From positions 24,517,122-24,581,121 of the forward strand of contig NC_092693.1 of NCBI RefSeq assembly GCF_964275005.1: a stretch of 64,000 bases of DNA, given 5' to 3'. Both the position numbers and the translations under genes were made by a program. This stretch comes from Diadema setosum (taxonomy: Eukaryota; Echinodermata; Echinoidea; Diadematoida; Diadematidae). The notes below the pieces were generated by a model. It worked only from the letters and a program-made list of their open reading frames with translations, searched no databases and was not told the DNA's origin. This document shows positions 19,997-33,100 of this stretch, piece after piece (position 1 is the stretch's first letter; the number at the start of each line of letters is the position of its first letter).

Positions 19997-22900
19997 GTAA
20001 GTAATCTGGGATATAAAGCATCGTCTATTTTGTTCATACCGTAGCACACAACCTACATAATTTACATGTACAACATGCATCACTTCAATTCGAGCGTACA
20101 AGGTTTAGGTAAATTCCGGAGACGTAATGGGGAACTCATGATCCGGTTGACTTGAGTGGGTACAAAAGTCGTGAAAACAAATCAATGGTATATAGTTAGA
20201 GTATTATCAGACAAGGAATAAGAATGTCTTGTTGAATTTTCACTCCTCATACTCGGTTCAGCATGACATCAATGATATCGATCGTAGTTATGATAATCAT
20301 GCAAATTATTAAACTGACTGACATAACTGATTTGACTGTAACATGTAAGTTTATTATGGATTCCATGGTAGGCCTACTATCATCTCCATGTGTACAAAGA
20401 AAAGATTTTCAACTTGTTAAATCCCTCCGAGGTATTATGATTCTTTATATCGTCATTGACCCATATATAAGAGCTAAAATATAGCACACACTCACGATTC
20501 CCGTATGCGATGAGTTACTTGGCCATAGAATTATGTCACAAGGGTATATACACGCAGAGCATAATAAAGTTAAGGAATTGTATTAGTGGTATACGTCTTC
20601 TAGAAAGGAATGCTAGTTTCCTTGCAGTTTTCGTCCTTTTGTCACTGATGCATACCCTTTTCCTACATTTACATCGAAATGCGTACGGATGATACCGGCA
20701 TTCAGCATAAACCCATTCGAGATTATTATCACTCTCTCACATGCTTAAATGTTTAATGCAATTGTCTGTTCTCTTGATGTTGTGCTTTATTTGGCAGACC
20801 GACATAAGTAAAAAAAAAAAAAAAAAAAAAAATTAAATAGTTTTCATATTCATTACTGTTATTTTCATTACTGCGAAAACTATCCCTAATAGATTCATTT
20901 TTTATCATTATCTTTACTGTCATTATTGTATTTTAAAACTCATTATGTAGCGCTTGTTGGATTTGATGGTTCGATTTGAAAATTATTTGCAACGTTTTAT
21001 CCATACTATATCGCTTTTCAGTCACAACGACTGGCCGTTTCAGATCGTCCGTAGAATCGGGAACCGACTCCAAGACCTGGACTTAGACCAGGACTTGACG
21101 GCAGTGTGGGGGAAAAGCGCCACGGACATACCCCGACTGCGACAAGGCAGGCTCGGGGGACAGGTAAAAGCGTTTAGAAGTCCCAAACTAGTCCGAAACT
21201 ATCGTCCTCGCCACTGTTTCCTTCGTTATGGGGTGTATTTTCGACCCTGCTTGCAAACTACCAATCCCTTTGCCTATTGCCCATTATTTCCCACATGAGA
21301 GTATTGTGCTGGTCTCAGACAGATATGGGCTGGTAATCCCCATTATTGCTAGTTTTCATCAATATCTTTTAGTGTGAGTAAAACCTTATTCATTTTTGCA
21401 AGACTCCGTCGATGAACGGATGAAAACAGCATGTACTCCATGCAATCCAGACTATATATCCGATCTATATAGAGTCTCCTCTATTGAATAAAAGAGACGG
21501 GAATTCACAGTGAACATCCCTAGCTATGACCTCCATAAGTGTTCTATTACTTACGTCAGCAGTGTTACCATTATTATTAATGTTTATATTGTATCATCAT
21601 GCAAAAGAAGATTGTTATGGCAACAGGCAAGAAGCCTGTAACCATTTCATAGCTGAATAGTTGACTGAATTAAAAAGAATATATGACAAAACAACCTGAA
21701 ACTATTCATCCTTGACCTCCAGTTTGTCCTCCAGACTGCATTATAGTTCTCGTCTGTATAAAGCTTAAAAGGCGATGATTATTGGTAGTTTCAGGGCCTA
21801 ATAAGATAGATTAAAAGACTGATGCATAGGCAGACTGTATTTGCTTTCATGGGAATAACGCATCATAAGCCACAAGTGCTCATAACAATGGAGATAATAT
21901 TTCTAGTTTGTAAGACTCAATGATGACGATGATTGCTAATAGCTGTAATGAATCTAGTAAAGCGGTGATGACAGTAACCCAAATTTTGACTTGATTTGAT
22001 TTATTGGTTCTTGCACGATCGTGGAACATGCACATAGTCATCTACGTGTGTACACACATTGCTGGTATACCATCATACATGTATATAAGTTTAAAAAGTA
22101 GTTTTGTCTCCACTGGCTTTAGAATGTGCAAAACAAAACGTAACAACAACATCGTATAGGCCTATCATTTCTTCTTCTTTTTTTGATTATCTTTTATTAT
22201 ACTCAATCATTTTCATACCGTTTGCTTCTGCTTTACATAATTGTCTAGTTTTGGGCAGCCTACACCCTATGCGCGTCCCAGTACAAGGACGCTGTTACTC
22301 ACGTGTTGGACCAGATTGATGTCATAATCAGAATGTGCGAAATGTACCCGGATGTCTTTGAATTTGTTACGACAGCTGAAGGTAGGACTAATAATTTTCA
22401 TTTTCATCACGTTTTTTTTCTTATATTTGATGTTTGCGCGTATTTGGAGATAAAATGGTAGGAAAGTGGATAGTATTGACTTACATCCCCTTTAATGTTT
22501 CATCTTCACACAATGAATATTAAACTCTTGTCGATACATTGCATGTCATGATAATGATTACTTTATTCGTCACATGTTACAATATTCAGAATTAAAAGCG
22601 AAGGTCCTTGAAAAAGAAACATTGCCCTCATCCAAAATGTTTTACAGTAGTAGAGCGGTTAAGCCCTCAAAATCATGAGAATTGTGCAAAATTTGACTAA
22701 AGCATGAAACTTTCACCAGTATTAGTACATACCATAAGATTCATCTTAAGATCGGGAGGTAAGCCTGATTTGACCTCTGATGACCTCCAGAGGTCAATGA
22801 ACTTTAAATATCAGAATATTGATGTTTGGAGGCATTTGTGAATGATAGGCCTAGATCTTGGTTACGCTGCACTAAATATGCATTTGTACTACAAATCTTC

Positions 22901-25900
22901 CGTTTCCACAGGGCATTGACAGGTGTCTACCTTTGACCTCTGATGACCTTTAGAGGTCAATGACCTCAAAATACCATAATATTGATCTGTGATGTTATTA
23001 GTTAATGATAAACATGGTTAAGATGTGCAAAACAAGCATATCTGTTTTACAATGAAATTGTCTTCATATTCCAAAGAGCAAAGACGGGTTTCTGCCTCTG
23101 ACCTCTGGTGACCTTTAGAGGTTTTTATGACCTCAAAATATCATAATATTGATCTGTGGTGTCATTAGTTAATGATAAACATGGTTAAGATGTAGAAAAC
23201 AAGCATATCTGTTTTACAATGAAATTGTCTTCATATTCCAAAGAGCACAGACGTACAGGGCTCTACCTTTGACCTCTGGTGATCTTTAGAGGATGTACAA
23301 AACAACATATCAGTGTTTTACAATTGTAGCCCAGATGGCTACTAGCACATAAAATGTACAAAACAAACATATCTGTTTTACAATTGTAGCCTAGATGGCA
23401 ACTAGCACATAAAATAAAGAATAGAATAGAATAGAATAGAATAGAGAGTAAAAGAAAACAGAACACTGCATTCGTTTTCCTAGTCACCCTGTGACGTCAA
23501 TATGCTCAGTATTTTTACCTTCTTGGAGTTTATGAAATCGTTTATCTTCCTTCCAGCTATTTTTTGTCGAAACCCCCTCTCCCAAGAAAAGTCTGTGGTC
23601 ACAGGAATTTATAAGTTAGACATTGGCTACTTTCCCCGCTAGTGGTCAGTTCCAATGGCTCTCCATCCCCAAAGTCCCGCACCAAATTACGGGGAATGAC
23701 ATGATGGCGTGTTTTTACCCTCTGATCCCCAAACATAAATGATCTTCTGAGCTGGAAGGTCGCCCTCCTGCCAGAATTCATCCCTCTAAAAGGCTTTTTA
23801 CACTTGCAAATTTTTGCTTGGTCCCGTACTGACGGTGGGGCTAAGGGGAGGGGGAGGGGGTGGGTCTTAGTCCCACCAATAAGGAATTCATTTCTAGTGA
23901 ACACCACACCCCAATATAAGATTGAGCTAATGAAATGCTTTTGGGAAAGGAAGTTTGTTAGCAAATTACTTATAAAAAAAACACAAACAAGCAAACATGT
24001 TTGAGCCGAGAAATCAGTTAGAGTGGCAAGCTGTAAATGTGATGACAAATCCAATATCTATGTATCTGTATAACATGGTCGCCGGCTTGGAGAAAGTCGT
24101 AAGGAGCTTTTGGGAACTTACACACTAATGACGTTGTCTTCATATATATATATATACTAGCAGCACCCGTGGAAATCCACGGGTGTGAGGGTTTTTTTGT
24201 TTCGTTTTTTTCCTCATAGATACGATTTTGCACATTTTTATGGATAAAATAAAAAGAATTTTTTTTTCATTCTTTCGTTACTTGTGCTCGATCTCTTCTA
24301 TACCCATGACCACCACCCCCACCATATACACAAACACACATTTCCACACCCGCAGAACAACAACAACAACAACAACAAAAACAAAAGAAAAAAACAAAAA
24401 AAAACAAAACAAAACCCAAAAACAAACATTCAGGGAAAAATTACCAAAAACGCTTATGGGATTCTCCGGAAGTTCTGCCCACAGATTCTTCCGTCGGAAT
24501 GGGGAGATACTATTGACACTATGACTTTGATATTAATTATACCCCCTGCCTCTTGCATCCATGCAGGCACCCGAGGGAATCCACGGCCGGTCTTAAGGCC
24601 TAGCATTTTGTCTTTTCATTCCTATTTCTTTTCCCACGTTATGAGAGAAAAATGTGATATTTTTGATCGTCTTCAATGCTCCCTCCTTTTTGTTTTTAAT
24701 CACCAAAACTTGGTTTGATAGATCATAGAACCATCCGTTTATCTGCTTCAGACTATACATCATCATTATTATTATCATATTATTATTCTCATTAGGCCCC
24801 TATTATTATATTGCTATTATAATTATTGTTATTTGGGGAGGGGGATCATAGTCATTAGGTTTTATAAGTATTAGGCACCTGTGGGAATCCACGGGTCTCA
24901 GGGCTTTGTATTTTTCCTAATATTTCTTCAACCACGTTATGAGATAAGAAATACACAAAGAATATTTTCGTCTTCATTTTGCTCCCTCATTTCTGTTTTC
25001 ATAATCAAAACTTGGTTTGATGGATCTAGAATCATCCGTTTATCTCATTGATACTGTTCATTGTTTTTATTATCATAATAGATAGCTTTATCATCATTAT
25101 TATTATTGTTATTGTTATTGCTATTGTTATTTTGTGGGAGGGGAGATCATAGTCATTCGGTTTCATTATTTTATATTATTCATTGACATGGGGATGAATC
25201 AAGGGAATTAAGGAAAAAAGGTTATCGGTCAAGGATAGTGAATATCTTTTTTTCTGTCATGTCAAGGTTTCTCTACGACTGAAAGACGTTTCAAATAGCT
25301 TCATTATCATTGCTATTTCATTTTAAACATCAAAACAATCCAGTACCTGTTTGTGTCTCTCCCGCCCACTCTTAAGTTATGGATCATAGCACCCCTTCCC
25401 CATTCATTTGCATCGGCCTATTGTATTTTTATCATTATTTCAGTGTATTATTGTTATTGTTATTGTCATTATTATTATTACTAACATTATTATTATTATT
25501 TAGGGGAGAGGAGAGAGTAGAGTCATAATATAGGGATGATCAACCAAGGGAGGCGGAAATGTTAATTTGTTAAGAATTGTAAAAATCTGTTTCCCCCATT
25601 TTTTTTTCTCTTGATAAAAAGCATTTCTGAAGACAGTCCTGCGCAAACTGTCCAAAACTGGTTCCCTGCACTAACATACGTAATCTTGTGCTGAGTAGGA
25701 CTACTTCATATATAGACCCCTAGTGTTTTTGTTACTATTGTGCTGAGAGAAATAAAATATTTTCGTCTTCGTTTGCTCTCTTCTTTTGTTTTTATCACCA
25801 AACCTTGGTTTGATGGATCATAGAACCACCCGTTTATCTGCTATCACATTTTTATTATCATTATTATCATAATCATTAATGTCCTTCGTCTTCTGCTTCA

Positions 25901-27087
25901 GGCTGTTTATTACTATTATTATTATTATTATCATCATCATTATTATTATCACTATATTATCATTATAATCATCATTGTCATATTTGGGGAGGGGGAGATC
26001 ATAGTCATTAGGTTTAATAAGTAGGCAACCGTGATAATCCATGGGTCTCAGGGCCTCGTATTTTTTTCTTTAATATTTCTTTTCCCACGTTATGGGAGAA
26101 AGAAGAATATTTTTGTCGTCATTTGCTCCCTCTTTTTTATTTTTATCACCAAAACTTGGTTTGATGCACCATAGAACCACACATTTGATGTCCACTTGTA
26201 AATTCAAAAATTGGCGGTCAGCACAGCGAGGGTTTCCCCCGCGTCCGCTCGTCTTATGAATATTCATGTTTACAGCAGCCATGCAGTGAACGAATGAACA
26301 GCGGCGCGTGTACTCTGATATGGACGGGTACGATCGGCAAGGACAAAATTTAAGTGGATATTTAGCCGTCCTAAAGAGTCTGGGTACAATTATACACGAC
26401 TTGAGAGTAAACTAAATGACGAACCTGAGCTGCATAGTATCCTGCAGTTGTGCAAAATACAATAAAATAACAGCATTCGTTGTTTTCATTTTGGCACGCC
26501 AATGGCGAACGTCACTGTACGTAAATGCCCTTGTATGACCGCGCCGTGTATTATACCATAATGAGAATCCATATCACGGGCACGCAGATAGTGTTTCGTG
26601 TAACCATCGTCAATACATACACAGGCGCAGGCCACACACTGGCATACCGTACCCGAGAGTACATTGTGTGCGTGCGTGCGTGTCCGCCGGAATATGACAG
26701 AGATTTCGCTGCACGCCATCATCTTTTTGACTTAAGTATCCCCACTGTCTCTGCAAGCTAAAAGATGGACGATCGAGAAAGGCAGGAGTCCAGCGCAGGA
26801 TCGGTGAATATTAAAACGCTCGGCTCTGACGTCACGCACAAAAATGCATTATGCATCTATCTAATTAATTTCTTTTTGTCGTCCTCGACGTCGACACGGA
26901 GGCGGAGCGCTCACGAAACCCGGTCCAAGGCACGTAGGAGACCCTCCCGCTGCCGACGGCACCGGTCTCGGGGGCCCGGAGCCGACGGCTCGGGAGGAGA
27001 TAGACAAACCAGCATCGCCGGAATAAAACAGGAAATACATAAGGCCCCGACAACAACAACAACTTCGCCTTTTACTGTATAAGATGT

Positions 27088-27131
<44 letters not shown>

Positions 27132-30100
27132 AGAGAAATCGTTCAAGAGGAATGACTTTAATTTACGTTTGAAGACATTTCAAGAGATGTAGTCTGATTT
27201 GTTAAGGGGCAAATCATTCTACCGTTTGCAGTCTTGTAAACATAGGCCTACTTGTATCTTTAGCGAAAACTGTTCGAGTACGTGTACGGTGATAGACCCC
27301 TCTAATCAAATTATGTATGAACCGAATGGTTTCTTTTGAACATATTGTATTGTGTTGAAAAGTTCTTGGCAAATTCCAGGGAAAATGTGTACATGAAAAT
27401 TCCGATGTTCAAAGCATGTGATGGGAAATGTAAACAGTATGTGCGAATGCTTCTATGTTTCCTGCTAAACTTAGTTGTGAATGGGGAAAAGAAAAGTCTC
27501 GCTCTACCATGTCTACACCACAACGCCTACGGATATCTAAGCTGGAGGTGGGTTGGAATGTCTTGTTTAGAGCACCAACCTTATGGCACGCTATCTTTTG
27601 AAGAGAAACAATACTTTGTTTCACATTGTTAGTGGGGAAAAGAAAAGAAAAAAAAGAGAAAAAAAAAAAGGAAAAGAGAAGTCTCGCTTCATGAGCGATG
27701 TTCAGATCCCGCTCTACACCGCGCCTACGGATGTCTAGGCTGGAGGTGGGTTGGAATGTCTTATGTAGAGCACCAACAGTAATTGCAGATTAATTGGCAC
27801 GCTATCTTTTGAAGAGAAATTTGTTTCACACACGATGCATGATAGCAGAAAGACATTATCATCCGCTCGTGTGAAATCAAGCAGAAGTTTTTCAAAACAT
27901 TTCAAGAGGCATCTTAAAGAGTTACAGTCTGTTAAACATGTCAATATAATGTGAAAAACAAATTGAAGGCCACCTGCAATAGGCCACCTGCAATACAGCC
28001 TTGCATTTTCCGACATCACAACAACTTCACGTGAAATAATCAACACGTTCCATATTATACTTGTGATGGAGAGGGAAAATAATAAACAACAACATTGCAA
28101 AATTGATGAAGACAACAGACGGGAACTGATTTCACGTTAAATACATAAACATGCACATAATGATTATGTATTTTGATTTCTCCATGCATTTTCCCATATC
28201 ATTACACACAATCATTGCACGCGTATACTTGATATGGTGTTCAGCTCACTGTGTGCAGACTGAGCACGATCCGATAATTCAGAACCTTTGCCTGAGAAAG
28301 GATTGTAGCGTATCCCGCGAGTCAAAAAGAAGCTTTCTTATCATCTCGTGCATCCTGTACTCTATGCACAATGCACCCATCATAGAGACAAACTTGCCTT
28401 CACCCAAACTGTTCAGATATTGCCAATGGAAGACTCTGATGATCGCATACAGTGGTTGTGCACCTGGAAGAACGCTGGTCTGACCTCAGGATGTCCATTT
28501 TAGTCGTGGTGGAGATCTGTGTGCCGGCCGATCCGTGCAATGTAAGCTCAATCGCGTGCTTCACTGAAGACGCAGATGCTGCCCTGTCTTGAAAGAGATC
28601 GAGGGTATACATCTAGACCAATTTCAGCAGGAGGTTACACTGAATCATCACTTGCTGGCAGAGAGTTTTAACCGGATGATATTACCCGCTGCCATATTAC
28701 CCTGATTCACACATTGGATGCAAAGCGGATGGCGGCCATATTGGAAACAAGCAATATTTGGGCATGGGGGCACAACTCTTGGCCAGGCCCAATAGTTAAG
28801 GAGTGTCGAGTATAAAGAAGACAATAAGAGCTGATAGTAGTTCCACTCCTCATATGGAAGTGAGATACCTAAAGATGTCATTCAAAATGCCCCAAGTCGC
28901 CTGACTTAATGACCTAAACTTAACTGGATGACAATAGCAAGACACAGGATTACTTCATGTGGAATGCATGTTAGGCCTCACAGTATGTCGTTTTCCAGAT
29001 GGTCCATAACGTCACTGTATGCTCCAGGACCATGAGTCATTCATCGGAACCATACGGCCAACGAGCTCGAAACTAGGTAGCATTGCCCATGAGCTTGACA
29101 CTAAGTTTAGGCAACCCCCCCCCCCCCATAAGAGCCCGACACATCGGGGGGTCCACAAGACCTATACACTGAATAGATTAAGTTCTCTGAAATACATATA
29201 TTAATCTCGTACCGTGTGCCAAGTTTTCCTCGAGTGTCGAGCTCGCGGACCGCACAGCTTATGGGCCTATTATATTTGATGTCGAGCTCATGGACCTTGT
29301 TCATCTAGTGTTTAGGTCACAGGATGTATGACTCGTGAGCTGCGTAACTCATGGGCTGTACTACTCTTGAGTTGTTTGACTTATGACGTACACCTGATGA
29401 GGTGGGCCTGTTGTTTTCTGACCACTTAGCATCTTTCACCCTTTCATCCAGTTCAAGGGACTTTGCCATATGCCTGTTCACATACTATTAAGCATCAACC
29501 CAAAATATGGTACTCCTCTCCCCACTTTCAATGTTTAAGCGTACAAATTTTGTCCAGTTCAAATTTGATAATGTTGCTCATAATTTCATGCAAGCTAGGC
29601 TGCATAACCAACCCAAACATAGATATTATACAGTGTGTAAAAATTACTATCAGATTTTCGCATTGATAACACCCAATATGATTAAATTGTCTAAATGCTA
29701 CTCCAGGGTCTTAAAATATAAAATTTTAGTTCTATGTTGAAGTAAACCCCATTCGATTTGGTTAAGCGGTCACAGAGAAATGTGGATTGATTTAAAGCAT
29801 GTCATGAGTTTGATTCTTCCAAGTTTAGCACTTCGAGGATCTTGTGTGTGAATACAATAGACAGAACTTGGAGGGAAGAGATTCCTGACATCCTCTACAA
29901 AATTCCTAATTTCTCTTTGACCACTGAAGCAAATCGAACGGGGTTTCCTGTAAGATGTGGGCTATGAGTTACAGTTTCATACCCTGAATTTGTATTTAGA
30001 TTGATTCGATATTTTTAAAGATATCATTGCGAAGGGTCCCGTTGTTTGTTTGTTTGTTTGTTTGTTTGTTTGTTTTGGGGGAGACATACGGTATTTGAGG

Positions 30101-33100
30101 TCACTGCCATCTTATAAGCTTCATTTCTGAAGTAATTGACCGCTCACAAGCGCGCCGGAACACTTCTGGTTTTTTTTTTTTTTTTTTTTTTTGGGGGGGG
30201 GGGCAAAATCTCAGCGAGGGCACATGTGACGATGTGAGATCCTCGGCGCGGGAGCGAAGCGAGTGAGGGGGGGGGGGTGGAAAGGGGGATACCCCGCCCC
30301 CCCCCCCCCTCCACTGTAGGGAGCTTTTGTAAAACAGGGTACAAAAGTCGCGTTTATAGACCATTTAAAAGCAAATTTCTAAGGAATTAAACATAGTGAG
30401 AAATAATCAGTGCGAAGGACTATGATTATTACATACAGGAGTACATAATAATGTGATTGTGTGAGATCCTCGGCGAGGGAGCGAAGCGACCGAGCGGGGG
30501 GGGGGGGGTGTGGGAGGGGGGATACCCCCTCCCACGGTAGGGACTTTTTGTAAAAACAGTCTAAAAGTCGCGTTTATAGAACATTAAAAAGCAAATTTCT
30601 AGGGAATTAACATATTGAACAAAATCAGTTGGAAGGACTATGATCTTAACATACGGGGGTATATTATGTGTTGGTGTGAGATCCTCGTCGAGGGAGCGAA
30701 GCGACCGAGCGGGGGGAGGGTGTGGGAGGGGGATACCCCCTCCCACGGTAGGGACTTTTTGTAAAAACAGAGTATAAAAGTCGCTTTTATAGAGCATTTC
30801 AAATTAAATTTCTGAGGAATTAAACATAGTAAAAGAAATCACTGCGAAGGACTATGATAATAACTTATGAAAACTTCATTTTACTATAAGTACGGGCAGA
30901 ACGAGCGAGCCACTTTTACTTTGCAATTTATCTGAAATGTACTCATTAAAAGCTTACACGTGATCGCATCGTTCGAACAATAAAAAATATTCTTATACTG
31001 CTAGAAAGCAAAGAAGAAAATGAAATGTGTAAGGTTTACTAAACGTATGTTTCAGCGGGCACACTCGAGGATACGAGGCTACCATCTATACACTAAATTT
31101 ACTCATAAGTTACTATTCAGTATTGTATAGATACAATAATGTATGTTGTTAGTGTATTATAATTTTCGCCAAACATCAATAATTGTAATCCTACACAAAT
31201 TTTGATATTCTAAAATTCTGACCTCACATTGTCCTTAGATGTCAAAGTTGGACCAATGTTCTGTGGAATGAGAAGACACTTCCATTGTAGCATAAATGCT
31301 AATAGCATAAAGCGTGATTGCACACCAGGTATACAGTTAACCATTGAATATACGTCAAATATCAATATTCTGATATTTTGAGGTCATTGACCTGTCACAG
31401 TCCTCGGAGGTCAAAGGCAGAGACATGTAAATAATTTCCCTTGATCTGAGGAATAGGAAAGCGATTCAGTTGTAACACAAATGAATTTTTAAGACATCGT
31501 TATCATGTTTATCATCAACCAATTGCACCAAATATCAAAATTCTGATAATTTGAGGTCATTGACCTCTGGAGATCAACAGAGGTCAAAGGTAGAAACCTG
31601 TCAAGGATCGGTGGAACATTGAGGCAATTCCACTGTAAAAAACAAACAAACAAACAAACAAACATGGTTTTAGTACATCATTGCCGTGTTTATCATTAAT
31701 CAATGACAAAATATCAATATTCTGATATTTTGAGGTCATTGACCTCTGGAGGTCATCAGAGGTCAAAGGTAGAAATCTGGCAGGGTTCTATGGAACATGA
31801 AGACAATTCCACTGTAATTAAAAATGAGTTTTTAGTACATCATTACCATTTCAACATTCATCAATGACGCAAAATATCTATTTCCATCAAATTTTGAGGT
31901 CATTGAACTTTGGAGGTCATCAGAGGTCAATTCAGACTTACCTCCCCATCTTAAAATGAATCTTATATAACATGTACTAACACTGGTGAAAGTTTCATGC
32001 TTTAGTCAAATTTTGCACAATTTTTCGGCTTATCTGCTCTACTACAGTAGGTAGTTGCCTTGTGTTTATCTCTGAATAGTATTCTAGGATATTACACGCA
32101 GTAAGCCAGTTCAAATCACTATACAATTCAAATATGTGCATGGAGATAAAGGTCATTACAGCTCCATTGAAATTGACTTGTATAACTGATGTATTTGTAG
32201 AACCGGATAAATTTTCATGAAAAATATGTTATTCCTGTATAAACTGTACGACTAGGTGCATATCGAAATATGCAGGTTAGTGTGTATTCTTTTCAACCAA
32301 ATTTAGGAAAGACATTCATGGAACACTTAAATAAATACAGGGGTAGCCCCTATTACCATTTTCTGTATGGTTGCGTTTAAAACTGCTCTTGTAACATGTC
32401 TAATTGAAAAATCATAAATGAATAGACAAACGTCAACTTAAAAGATCTCTTGATGTTTCAAAAAGTTTGTGGTTCAGAGGTCATTATAGACCATTGCTAA
32501 CAGTGAATTCGCTTATTCCAGGGTAAATGCGGGCACTGAGATCATCTTTTAAAAAGCAGTAAGTGAAACTTCTTTCATTTCCACTGGTGAATAATGCGAA
32601 AAGATGTTAATGAAACTCATTAGGCTAAGTCCTTTGCAGTTTGAATCCTTAAGCCTTGTGAAGGTAATCGATACCAAGATCCCCCCCATGTTTGAAATGA
32701 AATGAGGAGAGTTTTAAAGTTCTACTCCCGCTTTTGTAGGTATCGTGTCAGCGCATCGGCAGGGCAAGATTGCATCGCTCATCGGAGTAGAAGGCGGACA
32801 CAACATCGACAGCAGCATGGCCACGTTGAGAATGTTGTACCGACTGGGTGTGCGTTACATGACGATCACACACAGCTGTAATACTCCATGGTAGGTAGGC
32901 CAGCAAGTATGGACTGGGTGATTCATTCAGCATCAAACACAAACACGACATCCATAGAACATTATACACGTGTAGTGCAATTGACAGAATAAGTCAAATG
33001 ATCATGTGAAGATGGGCACCTAGATTTAAAAAAATAACGGGAGAATTAAAAACAGTGTGTAAATGAATACATAAATGAATAACTATACACAGATAGATGA

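Larger units (their letters stand above)
22382..32739. other. Dipeptidase intron 3, large repeat-filled intron
   Basis: 10.4 kb without a recognisable exon. From left to right: AGGTCA array in one orientation (22640-23280), a LINE-like tail (AGAAT)n at about 23415-23445, hairpin-bearing tandem repeat (24159-26190), a CpG-rich patch with a CRE-like site (26280-27060), (AT)n at 27090-27129, poorly structured AT-rich DNA, GAGCGAAGCG tandem repeat (30230-30850), and the AGGTCA array in the opposite orientation (31205-32050). The short frames inside show no family resemblance. Confidence 0.8.
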
